From assembly GCF_002078175.1 (NCBI RefSeq), contig NZ_MWFK01000001.1:4402001-4466000 (forward strand): 64,000 bases of DNA, given 5' to 3'. The stretch is from Streptomyces sp. M41(2017). GTDB lineage: Bacteria > Actinomycetota > Actinomycetes > Streptomycetales > Streptomycetaceae. The notes beneath the pieces are model-generated. The model was not told the origin of the DNA and searched no databases. It saw only the letters and a list, made by a program, of their open reading frames with translations. The stretch's first letter is position 1, and the number at the start of each line of letters is the position of its first letter. This document shows positions 51,845-61,790 of the stretch, piece after piece. Made by a program: the position numbers and the translations under genes.

Positions 51845-52176
51845 CCGACCGTACGACGACGGATCGGACCACGGATCGGATGGCGGAGCGGATGACGGAC
51901 CCCCAGCGCGTGCAGATCGAGTACTGCACGCAGTGCCGCTGGCTGCCCCGCGCGGCCTGGCTCGCCCAGGAACTGCTCACCACCTTCGAGACCGAGCTGG
52001 ACGAGCTGTCGCTCAAGCCGGGCACCGGCGGCGTCTTCGTCGTCCGGGTCAACGACGAGGTGGTGTGGGACCGCCGCGAGCAGGGCTTCCCCGAACCCAC
52101 GGTGGTCAAGCGCCTCGTACGCGACCGAGTGGCCCCGGAGAGATCCCTGGGCCACTCGGACCGTACGACGGACTGA
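51841..52176 (+). CDS. SelT/SelW/SelH (Rdx) family thioredoxin-like protein
   Basis: A 111-residue protein whose core (about 23-98: RVQIEYCTQCRWLPRAAWLAQELL ... GTGGVFVVRVNDEVVWDRREQGFPEP) is the Rdx fold with a CxxC redox pair (Cys29, Cys32) where eukaryotic SelW has CxxU. The first 20 residues are a Thr/Asp/Arg repeat, so ATG 51880 or 51892 could be the true start. It overlaps the HipA-like gene (ATGA) and is translationally coupled to it. Confidence 0.85.
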   Translation: MTDRTTTDRTTDRMAERMTDPQRVQIEYCTQCRWLPRAAWLAQELLTTFETELDELSLKPGTGGVFVVRVNDEVVWDRREQGFPEPTVVKRLVRDRVAPERSLGHSDRTTD

Positions 52177-52182
52177 GCCGGA

Positions 52183-53817
<1,635 letters not shown>

Positions 53818-53977
53818 GAGCTGTCACTTCCTTCAGCGAACTACGTGCGGGCTGCTACGGGCTGTGCGGGTGGACCATGGCGGCGTCGACGCGCCGTGGC
53901 ACCCGGTGCCAGGGCGCGGGGGGACGGCGCCGGGCGCCCTCGACACGGCGGGGCGCTTCTGATCAGTGGATACTAGT

Positions 53978-54009
53978 TTCCTCATGGTGGAAGTTCAATG
54001 GTTTGTTGA
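53978..54009 (-). promoter_or_regulatory. Malate synthase operators of both classes
   Basis: TTCCTCATGGTGGAA (53978-53992) followed by TCAATG-GTT-TGTTGA (53995-54009), start-to-start 17 bp. The region lies 161-192 bases upstream of the malate synthase start, and its other end faces the stop of the MobA-like gene. Confidence 0.68.
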
Positions 54010-54058
54010 TGTCGAGATTCTCTGAGTCGACAGAAGGTGGCGCTCAGTGCCATCCCGT

Positions 54059-54658
54059 TCACTCAAGGTGGACCAGGTCGGCCTCCGTGTCGATGTCGAA
54101 GGCCCGCGCGACGTCGCCGCACTCCACGAGTGTGATCGCGTCCTGATGGGCCTTCAGGTAGGCGCGCGCACCCCGGTCGCCGGTGGCGGCCGCCGCGATC
54201 CCCTCCCAGTGGTCCGCGCCGAAGAGCACCGGATGGCCGCGCTCCCCGTCGTACGCCGCCGCGGCGAGCGTCCGGGGCGAGCCGTACGCCCCGAGCACCC
54301 GCGCCACCGCCTCCGGGCCGATCCCCGGCTGGTCGACCAGCGACACCAGTGCGGCGGGTACCCCCGAGTCCGCCAGCGAACCGAGCCCCGCCCGCAGTGA
54401 GGAGCCCATGCCCTCCTCCCAGTCCGGGTTGTCCACGAGCACGCAGCCGGACAGAGCGGCCCGCTCCCGTACCTCCTTCGCCTGCGCGCCCAGTACGACA
54501 TGGACGCTCGCGCAGCCACCGGCCCGCAACACCTCGACCGCGTGTTCGACGAGGGGGTGTCCCCGGTGGGACAGGAGTGCCTTGGGACGACCCCCGAGGC
54601 GCCGCCCGCCACCGGCGGCCAGCAACAGCCCGGCCACCTGGTCCTTGTTCTCCGTCAT
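54059..54658 (-). CDS. MobA-like NTP transferase (molybdenum cofactor cytidylyltransferase type)
   Basis: A 199-residue nucleotidyltransferase. LLLAAGGGRRLGGRPKALL at the N-terminus binds the NTP. DNPDWEEGMGSSLRAGL and SLVDQPGIGPEAVARVL are the MocA signature, and GERGHPVLFGADHWEGI follows. It would make molybdopterin cytosine dinucleotide for xanthine dehydrogenase-like enzymes, which supply urate. The dehydrogenase itself is not in the window. AGGGGAC precedes the ATG. It lies immediately upstream of the malate synthase operators on the same strand. Confidence 0.88.
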   Translation of the reverse strand: MTENKDQVAGLLLAAGGGRRLGGRPKALLSHRGHPLVEHAVEVLRAGGCASVHVVLGAQAKEVRERAALSGCVLVDNPDWEEGMGSSLRAGLGSLADSGVPAALVSLVDQPGIGPEAVARVLGAYGSPRTLAAAAYDGERGHPVLFGADHWEGIAAAATGDRGARAYLKAHQDAITLVECGDVARAFDIDTEADLVHLE

Positions 54659-54867
54659 GTCCCCTGCATACCCGACCGGCCCCCGGACCGCCTCGGAACC
54701 GGGCCGTGGCCCGCGATGTCCCCGGGCTGAATTTCGGTCCGGGCAGTGGCGCCCGGCACACCGGGTGGCGTTTACTGGCCCGCGTCCCTCGGCGCCCGAC
54801 CACCGCCACGGGGCGCGGTGCCGACGCGAGAAGGACCGACGCACGACGGTGTGCGAGGGGGAGAGCT

Positions 54868-55191
54868 GTGTTGCGGAGCTTGGGGCAGAGACCAGTGACG
54901 GGCAGCGACGAGGATCCGAGGGTGGCGGAACTGCGCACCGCCGTCTCCCGGCTGCGCCGTGAACTCGCCACGCATCCGGCCGAGTTCCCCGACCGGGGCA
55001 TCGCCGAGGACGAACTGGCCGCGCTCGCCGCGATGGTGGCCGGCGGAGTCCCCGAGACACCCCGGCTGCGCCGCTCCCTGTTACTCATCGCCGGTTCGAT
55101 CGGCTCGGTCAGCGCCCTCGCGACCCGCCTCGCGGACGTCCGCAACGCGGTCGACCTCTTCGGGGAGCCCCCGAGCGGGAACCGCCGCTGA
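54868..55191 (+). CDS. Small DUF5955-like protein with a TTA codon
   Basis: A 107-residue protein (VTGSDEDPRVAELRTAVSRLRRELA ... EDELAALAAMVAGGVPETPRLRRSLLLIAGSIGSVSALATRLADVRNAVDLFG) of mostly helical character. The family name DUF5955 is recalled, not verified. GGGGGAG lies 5 bases before GTG 54868. Codon 72 (55081-55083) is TTA, making translation dependent on bldA. It is convergent with the response regulator gene. Function unknown. Confidence 0.7.
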   Translation: MLRSLGQRPVTGSDEDPRVAELRTAVSRLRRELATHPAEFPDRGIAEDELAALAAMVAGGVPETPRLRRSLLLIAGSIGSVSALATRLADVRNAVDLFGEPPSGNRR

Positions 55192-55236
55192 CACCACGGC
55201 GGTGCCGCCGGGCCGCCCCGGCCTGCGTCCGGCGGC

Positions 55237-55869
55237 TCACCCCCGCCTGCGGATGACTCCGCGCTCGGTGGCCGCCGCCACCGCCGACGTGCGGGAGTCC
55301 ACGCCCAACTTGGCGTAGATGTGCACCAGATGAGACTTCACGGTGGCCTGGCTCAGGAACAGCTTCTTGCTGATCTGCTGGTTCGAGAGGCCGTCCTTGA
55401 CCAGTTCGAGGACCTCCAGCTCGCGGCGGCTCAGCGCGGCGGCCGGCGTACGCATCCGGTCCATCAGACGGTCGGCGACCGCCGGGGCGAGCGCCGAGTG
55501 ACCCGAGGCCGCCGTCCGCACGGCCGCCGACAGCTCCTCGGGCGGGGCGTCCTTGAGGAGGTAGCCGCAGGCGCCCGCCTCGACGGCGGCGAGAATGTCG
55601 GCGTCGGTGTCGTACGTCGTGAGGACCAGGACCCGCGGGGCGCCGGGGCGCGCCGTGATCGCCGCGGTGGCCTCGGCGCCGTGCAGGCCGGCACCGAACT
55701 GCAGGTCCATGAGGACGACGTCCACCCCGCCCGCCAGAGCGCGTTCCACCGCGGCCTCCGCCGTCGGCGCCTCCCCGACGATCTCGAAGTCCGGCTCCGC
55801 GGACAGCACCGCGCGCAGTCCGGCGCGGACGACCGGGTGATCGTCCGCGAGCAGCAGCCTGACGCTCAC
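55237..55869 (-). CDS. NarL/FixJ-type response regulator
   Basis: A 210-residue regulator. The receiver domain (1-120) has Asp9/Asp10 and phospho-acceptor Asp55 in VVLMDLQFG, and the Thr/Lys pair in VLTTYDTD and LLKDAPPEEL. The LuxR-type HTH is at about 145-205 (LSRRELEVLELVKDGLSNQQISKKLFLSQATVKSHL). The GTG start overlaps the kinase stop (GTGA). With the kinase it forms a two-component system divergent from an ABC transporter operon that it probably controls. Confidence 0.94.
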   Translation of the reverse strand: MSVRLLLADDHPVVRAGLRAVLSAEPDFEIVGEAPTAEAAVERALAGGVDVVLMDLQFGAGLHGAEATAAITARPGAPRVLVLTTYDTDADILAAVEAGACGYLLKDAPPEELSAAVRTAASGHSALAPAVADRLMDRMRTPAAALSRRELEVLELVKDGLSNQQISKKLFLSQATVKSHLVHIYAKLGVDSRTSAVAAATERGVIRRRG

Positions 55870-57131
55870 GCGGGGCTCCCGACGGTGTGCGGCCGGGGAC
55901 GGCGGCCATCACTCCCGAGCGGGTTCCCCGCGGGCTCCGCGGCGGCGGGCAGCGGCAGGGTGACAGCCACCGCCGTACCCTGCCCGGGCGCCGACTCGAC
56001 GGTGAACGTGCCGCCCAGCGACGCCGCGCGCGAACGCATCGCGGGCAGCCCGAAGCCGCCGTCCGTACGTTCCTCGTCCCCGCCGCCCGCATACGGTCCG
56101 ACCGCGCCGGGGGCGAAGCCGACACCGTCGTCGACCACGTCCAGCGCGACCGCGGTGTCCATGAAGCTGAGCGTGATCTCCGCACGGCCCGCGCGCGCGT
56201 GCCGCAGCGTGTTGCCGAGCGCCGACTGCGCGATCCGCAGCAGCGCCACCTCGTACGGCGTCGGGAGAGCCGCGGGCGGCCCGCTCACCGAGAAGCGAAC
56301 CGAGGGACCGCCCACGGCGGACGCACGGCACAACCGCTCCAGCGCCGCGCCGAGCGAGCCCCCGTCCAGGGCGGGCGGCGTGAGGGCGCGGACGAATCGG
56401 CGGGCCTCGGCCAGGTTGTCCTGCGCCGTCGAGCGGGCCTGCTCCAGGTGCGGGGCCGCCGGGGAGTCCGGGGGCAGCAGGCGCTGCGCGGCCCGCAGCA
56501 GCAGCTGGATGCTGGACAGACCCTGGGCGAGCGTGTCGTGGATCTCGTGGGCGAGCCGTTCCCGTTCGGCGAGCGTGCCCGCGGTGCGCTCGGCCTCGGC
56601 CAGTTCCGCGCGGGTGGCGACGAGTTCCTCGATCAGGGCACGGCGGCGCTCGCTCTCCTGGTGGAGCGCTTCGTAGCCGAGCACCGTGGCCGCCGCGACG
56701 GCCGCCCCGAGGAGCGGTCCGATGAACGCCCCGGGGGTCAGCGGCGAGCCGTGCGCCACGAAGCTCGCGATGGCCGCTCCCGCGGTCAGCGTCACGGCCG
56801 GCACGCTCCAGCGCGCGGGCAGCAGGTGCAGCTGCAGGAAGTAGAGGGGGAACGCCACCCACAGCGCGTCGGGTGACAGCGCGACGAGGACCAGCCAGCT
56901 CGCGGTCAGCGCCGTCAGCCAGACCGCGGCCGCGCGGCGTGAGCGCCGCACCCTCGTACTGAACGAGCCCGCCGCGAACACCGCGCCGGTCATGATCACC
57001 GCCAGGACGACGCCCCGCGGACGGGCACTGTCCCCGGAACGGACGGCGGCCAGCGCCAGCAGCCCCGCGAGCAGGGCGTACAGGCACAGGCGCAGGGTGG
57101 TCAGGACGGGGGAGCGGCGGGGGACATTCAT
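55866..57131 (-). CDS. NarL-type sensor histidine kinase
   Basis: A 421-residue membrane kinase. About five or six N-terminal membrane helices (residues 10-155) lead through a coiled coil to HisKA_3 (ERLAHEIHDTLAQGLSSIQLL, phospho-acceptor His198) and a C-terminal HATPase (VDDGVGFAPGA ... GGFGLPAMRSRAASLGG). It is the intramembrane-sensing type with no large extracellular domain, common for kinases that monitor cell-envelope stress or antimicrobial peptides next to ABC exporters. The ATG at 57131 follows GGAACGACC. Confidence 0.93.
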   Translation of the reverse strand: MNVPRRSPVLTTLRLCLYALLAGLLALAAVRSGDSARPRGVVLAVIMTGAVFAAGSFSTRVRRSRRAAAVWLTALTASWLVLVALSPDALWVAFPLYFLQLHLLPARWSVPAVTLTAGAAIASFVAHGSPLTPGAFIGPLLGAAVAAATVLGYEALHQESERRRALIEELVATRAELAEAERTAGTLAERERLAHEIHDTLAQGLSSIQLLLRAAQRLLPPDSPAAPHLEQARSTAQDNLAEARRFVRALTPPALDGGSLGAALERLCRASAVGGPSVRFSVSGPPAALPTPYEVALLRIAQSALGNTLRHARAGRAEITLSFMDTAVALDVVDDGVGFAPGAVGPYAGGGDEERTDGGFGLPAMRSRAASLGGTFTVESAPGQGTAVAVTLPLPAAAEPAGNPLGSDGRRPRPHTVGSPA

Positions 57132-57235
57132 GGTCGTTCCAGGGTAGGCGGGTGCCCGCGGACCCCGGTCAACCGAAAGGTTGAAAGCCGTCGCCCCCCT
57201 TCGCTCCCCTCGCCGCCTCGGCGGACCCGGGCGCG

Positions 57236-57300
57236 TCCGCCTTCCGACGCGGCTCCGCTCCGCCTTCCGACGCGGCTCCGCTCCGCCTTTCGGCGCGGCG
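57236..57300. repeat. 23-bp tandem repeat, 2.8 copies
   Basis: Units 57236-57258 and 57259-57281 are identical, and a third partial unit at 57282-57299 has diverged. It lies in the divergent region between the histidine kinase and the ABC permease. Each unit contains the arms TCCGCC and GGCTCC. No clear function. Confidence 0.7.
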
Positions 57301-57355
57301 GAACCATGCCCGGGTGCGATGCCCCGGAGCGGGCCCGGGCGGCAGCCTGGGAGGC

Positions 57356-58393
57356 ATGTTCGTCGCATGGAGAGACCTCCGGTTCGCCAAGGGGCGGTTC
57401 ACCCTGATGGGCGCCGTGGTCGTGCTGATCACCCTGCTCGTGGGGCTGCTGTCCGGCCTGACCGCCGGGCTCGCCGAGGAGAACACCTCGGCCGTCACCG
57501 GGCTGCCCGCCGACCACCTCGCCTTCGCCGCGCCGCCCACCGGGCAGTCGGTGTCCTTCACCGGCGCCGAGATCTCCTCGCGCGCCGTACGGACCTGGGC
57601 GGACCGTCCGGGGGTCGTCTCCGCCGAGCCGGTCGGCGTGCGCACCCTGAACGCGTCCGCCGGGCACCGTACGGCCGCGGTGTCGTCGTTCGCCGTGCGA
57701 CCGGGCTCCGGGATCGCGCCGGCCGGGGTCGGCCCCGGCCGCGTCGTCCTCTCCGAGAAGGCGGCCGCCGAGCTGGCCGCCGGCCCCGGGGACCGGGTGA
57801 CGCTCGGCGGAACCGCGCGGACCGTCGCCGCGGTGTCCGGACGCGCCGCGTACAGCCACACCCCGGTGGTGTGGACCGAGCCCGCCGGGCCGGCGACCGT
57901 GATCGCGCTGCGGACCGACGGCGCGGATCTGCCGGCCGGTGACCGGGCGGCGGGCACGAAGACCCTGGCCAAGGCCGACGCCCTCACCGCCATCGGCTCC
58001 TACCGGGCCGAGAACGGCTCCCTCCAGCTCATGCGCGGATTCCTCTTCGCCATCTCGGCCCTGGTGATCGGCGCGTTCTTCACGGTCTGGACGATCCAGC
58101 GGTCCCCCGACATCGCCGTCCTGAAGGCGCTCGGCGCCTCGACGCCGTACCTGCTGCGCGACGCGCTCGGCCAGGCGGCCCTGATGCTCACCGCCGGAAG
58201 CCTGTTCGGCACCGGACTCGCCGCCGGAGCCGGCGCCCTCGTGCGCGGCGCCGACGTCCCGTTCGTCCTGGACGGCCCGACCGTGCTCGTACCCGCCGCC
58301 GTGCTGATCGCCCTCGGCACGCTCGGCGCGGGTCTCTCCGTCCGCCGGATCACCGCCGTCGACCCGCTGACCGCGCTGGGAAGCGCCCGCTGA
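57356..58393 (+). CDS. FtsX/MacB-like ABC transporter permease
   Basis: A 345-residue permease: one N-terminal helix (about 20-42), an extracellular MacB-like domain (50-215) and three C-terminal helices with the FtsX core (LLFAISALVIGAFFTVWTIQR-like ... DIAVLKALGAS ... AVDPLTALGSAR). Together with the ATPase 41 bases downstream it forms a MacB/LolCDE-type exporter or mechanotransmitter. ATG 57356 is preferred; GGGAGG is very close to it. Confidence 0.9.
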   Translation: MFVAWRDLRFAKGRFTLMGAVVVLITLLVGLLSGLTAGLAEENTSAVTGLPADHLAFAAPPTGQSVSFTGAEISSRAVRTWADRPGVVSAEPVGVRTLNASAGHRTAAVSSFAVRPGSGIAPAGVGPGRVVLSEKAAAELAAGPGDRVTLGGTARTVAAVSGRAAYSHTPVVWTEPAGPATVIALRTDGADLPAGDRAAGTKTLAKADALTAIGSYRAENGSLQLMRGFLFAISALVIGAFFTVWTIQRSPDIAVLKALGASTPYLLRDALGQAALMLTAGSLFGTGLAAGAGALVRGADVPFVLDGPTVLVPAAVLIALGTLGAGLSVRRITAVDPLTALGSAR

Positions 58394-58434
58394 AGGCGCC
58401 GGGACCATCGGACCGACCACCAGGAAGTGCCCTC

Positions 58435-59121
58435 ATGAGCCTGACCCTCGACACCGTCACCCTCACCTACCCGGACGGCGACGGGCGCCTGACCGCGCTG
58501 GACGCGGTCCGCCTCGCCGCGGCGCCCGGTACCGTCACCGCCGTCGTCGGCCCCTCGGGATCCGGCAAGTCCAGCCTCCTCGCGGTCGCGGCGACCCTGG
58601 CCACCCCCGACCGCGGGCGCGTCCTGGTCGGCGGCAGGGACACGGCGACGCTGCGGCCCGCGGAACGGGCCGTCCTGCGCAGGCGCGAGATCGGGATCGT
58701 GTTCCAGCAGCCGAACCTGCTGCCCTCGCTGACCGCCCTGGAACAGCTCCAGGTCATGGGACACCTGGACGGGAGACGTCATGTGACGTCCCGTGCGCGG
58801 GAGTTGCTGGCGGCGGTGGGGCTCGGCGACCTCGCGCACCGCCGGCCGCACCAGCTCTCGGGCGGCCAGCGGCAGCGGGTGAACATCGCCCGCGCCCTGG
58901 TCAACGAACCGTCCGTGCTCCTGGTCGACGAACCGACCAGCGCCCTCGACCACGAGCGCGGCGCGGCCGTCCTCGGCCTGCTGCTGCGGCTGACCCGTGA
59001 GCGCCGAACGGCCACCGTCCTCGTGACGCACGACCGCGCCCGCCTCGAGGAGGCGGACGCGGTGCGGGAGATGCGGGACGGGCGGCTGGACCCGCTCGCC
59101 GTGACGGCCGCGAACGGCTGA
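58435..59121 (+). CDS. ABC transporter ATPase (LolD/MacB type)
   Basis: A 228-residue ATPase with Walker A GPSGSGKSS (39-47), Q-loop FQQPNLLPSLTALEQ, signature LSGGQRQR (141-148), Walker B VLLVDEPTSALD and switch His in VLVTHD. It is paired with the FtsX-like permease. CAGGAAG lies 7 bases before the ATG. Divergence from a two-component system suggests induction by an envelope-active compound. Confidence 0.95.
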   Translation: MSLTLDTVTLTYPDGDGRLTALDAVRLAAAPGTVTAVVGPSGSGKSSLLAVAATLATPDRGRVLVGGRDTATLRPAERAVLRRREIGIVFQQPNLLPSLTALEQLQVMGHLDGRRHVTSRARELLAAVGLGDLAHRRPHQLSGGQRQRVNIARALVNEPSVLLVDEPTSALDHERGAAVLGLLLRLTRERRTATVLVTHDRARLEEADAVREMRDGRLDPLAVTAANG

Positions 59122-59162
59122 CGCCTGCGACGCCGAGCGGGACCGGGGACGCGGTCGAGCGG

Positions 59163-59969
59163 TCAGACGGCGCCGGGTCCCGAACTGGCCAGCGCCTGCG
59201 ACAGCTCGGCCGCGACCTGCTGGAGCACCGGCACGATCTTGTCGGTGGCGGCCTCGGTGACCCGGCCCGCGGGGCCGGAGATGGAGATCGCGGCGGCGGT
59301 GGGGGAGTCGGGCACCGGGACGGCCAGGCAGCGGACGCCGATCTCCTGCTCGTTGTCGTCCACCGCGTACCCGGTGCGGCGCACGTCTTCCAGCGCCGCG
59401 AGGAATCCGTCCGGTGTGGTGATCGTCTTCTCCGTCGCCGCCGGCATGCCGGTACGGGCGAGGAGCGCGCGCACCTCGTCGGCCGAGGCGTGGGCCAGCA
59501 GGGCCTTGCCGACGCCCGTGGAGTGCGGCAGCACCCGGCGGCCCACCTCGGTGAACATGCGCATCGAGTGCTTGGAGGGCACCTGCGCCACGTACACGAT
59601 CTCGTCGCCGTCGAGCAGTGCCATGTTCGCCGTCTCGCCGGTCTCCTCGACGAGGCGCGCGAGGTAGGGGCGGGCCCAGGTGCCGAGCAGCCGGGAGGCG
59701 GACTCGCCGAGGCGGATGAGGCGGGGGCCCAGCGCGTACCGGCGGTTGGTCTGCTGGCGTACGTACCCGCAGGCCACCAGGGTGCGCATCAGGCGGTGGA
59801 TGGTGGGCAGCGGCAGCCCGCTGCTCGCGGAGAGCTCGCTCAGGCCGACCTCGCCCCCGGCGTCCGCCATGCGCTCCAGCAGATCGAAGGCGCGCTCCAG
59901 GGACTGGACGCCACCACTGGGAGCGGGTGATTTGGCGGCGTCGGTGGTGCTGGCGCTGGACGGCGACAC
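59163..59969 (-). CDS. allR: IclR-family regulator, AllR-like repressor of ureide genes
   Basis: A 268-residue IclR protein. The N-terminal winged helix (about 22-85: LERAFDLLERMADAGGEVGLSELSASSGLPLPTIHRLMRTL) precedes an effector domain (95-260) with HSTGVGKALLA and GIRCLAVPVPD-like motifs for small carboxylates. AllR proteins repress allantoin genes and are released by allantoate or glyoxylate-type ligands. It is divergent from allB, and its promoter has two AllR-type sites 21 bp apart, implying autoregulation. GTG 59969 has AAAGGA 10 bases upstream. Confidence 0.88.
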   Translation of the reverse strand: MSPSSASTTDAAKSPAPSGGVQSLERAFDLLERMADAGGEVGLSELSASSGLPLPTIHRLMRTLVACGYVRQQTNRRYALGPRLIRLGESASRLLGTWARPYLARLVEETGETANMALLDGDEIVYVAQVPSKHSMRMFTEVGRRVLPHSTGVGKALLAHASADEVRALLARTGMPAATEKTITTPDGFLAALEDVRRTGYAVDDNEQEIGVRCLAVPVPDSPTAAAISISGPAGRVTEAATDKIVPVLQQVAAELSQALASSGPGAV

Positions 59970-60104
59970 GGCGGCGGTCCTTTCAGGGCGCAGAATCGAG
60001 AGACATGACCCGAAGGCTCTCGATCAGGGCGGTGGCCGGTGACGGACGGGCAGGGACGCAGCCTACCCGGCAGTCGGTTGACTCCCTGGTTGTACGTCAC
60101 TACG

Positions 60105-60140
60105 TTCTGCTTGCCGGAAGTCTACTTCCGCTTTGTGGAA
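60105..60140 (-). promoter_or_regulatory. Paired AllR-type operators of the IclR gene
   Basis: TTCTGCTTGCCGGAA (60105-60119) and TTCCGCTTTGTGGAA (60126-60140), start-to-start 21 bp, 136-171 bases upstream of the regulator start and within the 326-base divergent region shared with allB. Confidence 0.72.
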
Positions 60141-60216
60141 ACATCCAGAGAGTGGGGGTGGCGGATGGAGAGCGCGGGGGACTCTTGACGACACGGGGGT
60201 CGGAGTGAAGACTCCT

Positions 60217-60247
60217 TCAACAGAACGTTGAATTTCGTTACGTGGAA
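60217..60247 (+). promoter_or_regulatory. allB operators of both classes
   Basis: TCAACA-GAA-CGTTGA (60217-60231, extendable to TTCAAC-N5-GTTGAA) directly followed by TTTCGTTACGTGGAA (60233-60247), 49-79 bases upstream of the allB start. Confidence 0.7.
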
Positions 60248-60295
60248 GTAAACCCGCGTCGACGGGGGTCAACGGCGGCAGAGAGAGGGGTCCGG

Positions 60296-61636
60296 GTGTC
60301 CGACGTCGAACTGGTGCTGCGCTCGACGCGCGTCATCACTCCCGAAGGGACGCGCGCCGCTTCGGTCGCGGTCACCGCGGGGAAGATCACGGCCGTGCTT
60401 CCGCACGACGCCGAGGTGCCGGCCGGTGCCCGGTTCGAGGACTTCGGCGACGACGTCCTGCTGCCCGGCCTGGTGGACACGCACGTCCATGTGAACGACC
60501 CCGGCCGCACCGAGTGGGAGGGGTTCTGGACCGCGACCCGCGCCGCGGCCGCCGGCGGCATCACCACCCTCGTCGACATGCCGCTCAACTCCCTGCCGCC
60601 GACGACGACGGTGGACAACCTCCGCACCAAGCGGGATGTCGCCCGGCCCAAGGCGCACATCGACGTCGGCTTCTGGGGCGGCGCGCTCCCGGACAACGTC
60701 AAGGACCTGCGACCGCTGCACGAGGCGGGCGTCTTCGGGTTCAAGGCGTTCCTCTCGCCCTCCGGTGTCGAGGAGTTCCCCGAGCTGGACCAGGAGCAGC
60801 TGACCCGCTCCCTCGCCGAGATCGCGGGCTTCGGCGGCCTGCTGATCGTCCACGCCGAGGACCCGCACCACCTGGCCGCCGCCCCGCAGAAGGGCGGCCA
60901 GAAGTACGCCGACTTCCTCGCCTCGCGCCCCCGCGACGCCGAGGACACCGCCATCGAGAGCCTCGTCGCGCAGGCCCGGCGCCTCGACGCCCGGGTGCAC
61001 GTGCTGCACCTGTCGTCGAGCGACGCCCTCCCGCTGATCGCCGCCGCGAAGGCCGACGGCGTCCGGCTCACCGTGGAGACCTGCCCGCACTACCTCACCC
61101 TGACCGCCGAGGAAGTCCCGGACGGCGCCAGCGAGTTCAAGTGCTGCCCGCCCATCCGCGAGGCCGCCAACCAGGACCTGCTCTGGCAGGCGCTGGCCGA
61201 CGGCACCATCGACTGTGTCGTCACCGACCACTCGCCGTCGACCGCCGACCTCAAGACGGACGACTTCGCCACCGCCTGGGGCGGCATCTCCGGACTCCAG
61301 CTCAGCCTGTCCGCCGTCTGGACCGAGGCCCGCAAGCGCGGCCACGGACTGGAGGACGTGGTCCGCTGGATGTCCTCCCGCACGGCCGAACTGGTCGGCC
61401 TCGGCGACCGCAAGGGCGCCATCGCACCGGGCCGGGACGCCGACTTCGCGGTTCTCGCCCCCGACGAGACCTTCACCGTCGACCCGGCGGCGCTCCAGCA
61501 TCGCAACCGGGTCACGGCCTACGCCGGCAAGACCCTCAGCGGTGTCGTCAGGTCGACCTGGCTGCGCGGCGAACGCATCGTCGCCGCGGGCGAGTTCACC
61601 GGGCCCACCGGACAGCTCCTCACCCGGAACCCGTAG
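60296..61636 (+). CDS. allB: Allantoinase
   Basis: A 446-residue cyclic amidohydrolase that opens allantoin to allantoate. The binuclear metal site has His63 and His65 in DTHVHVND, carbamylated Lys150 in FGFKAFLS, His186 in LIVHAEDP, a later His in VHVLHLSS, and the Asp in VVTDHSPS. SEFKCCPPIRE is typical of allantoinase. GTG 60296 is chosen for AGGGG 6-7 bases upstream. It is the first gene of the allB-alc operon under two operator classes. Confidence 0.97.
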   Translation: MSDVELVLRSTRVITPEGTRAASVAVTAGKITAVLPHDAEVPAGARFEDFGDDVLLPGLVDTHVHVNDPGRTEWEGFWTATRAAAAGGITTLVDMPLNSLPPTTTVDNLRTKRDVARPKAHIDVGFWGGALPDNVKDLRPLHEAGVFGFKAFLSPSGVEEFPELDQEQLTRSLAEIAGFGGLLIVHAEDPHHLAAAPQKGGQKYADFLASRPRDAEDTAIESLVAQARRLDARVHVLHLSSSDALPLIAAAKADGVRLTVETCPHYLTLTAEEVPDGASEFKCCPPIREAANQDLLWQALADGTIDCVVTDHSPSTADLKTDDFATAWGGISGLQLSLSAVWTEARKRGHGLEDVVRWMSSRTAELVGLGDRKGAIAPGRDADFAVLAPDETFTVDPAALQHRNRVTAYAGKTLSGVVRSTWLRGERIVAAGEFTGPTGQLLTRNP

Positions 61637-61790
61637 CCCTCCGGCCCCCGGGGTCCGCCCTCCGCCCCCTCGCGGGACGCGTCGACCCCGGCCCCCCAAC
61701 CCCCGAACCGCACCACCGACCGCCGTACCGCACTCCGGCATCCGCACCCGCATCCGCAACGGCCGACCCCCGAAAGGCAGATCGATCATC

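Noticed and set aside
50930..52176. HipBA toxin-antitoxin module
   Set aside because: The kinase lacks the N-terminal HipA subdomain, and the partner is a thioredoxin-fold Rdx protein, not an XRE antitoxin.
61637..61790. Separate gene between allB and alc
   Set aside because: The spacer is C/G-rich and low in complexity, with no start signal other than that of alc.
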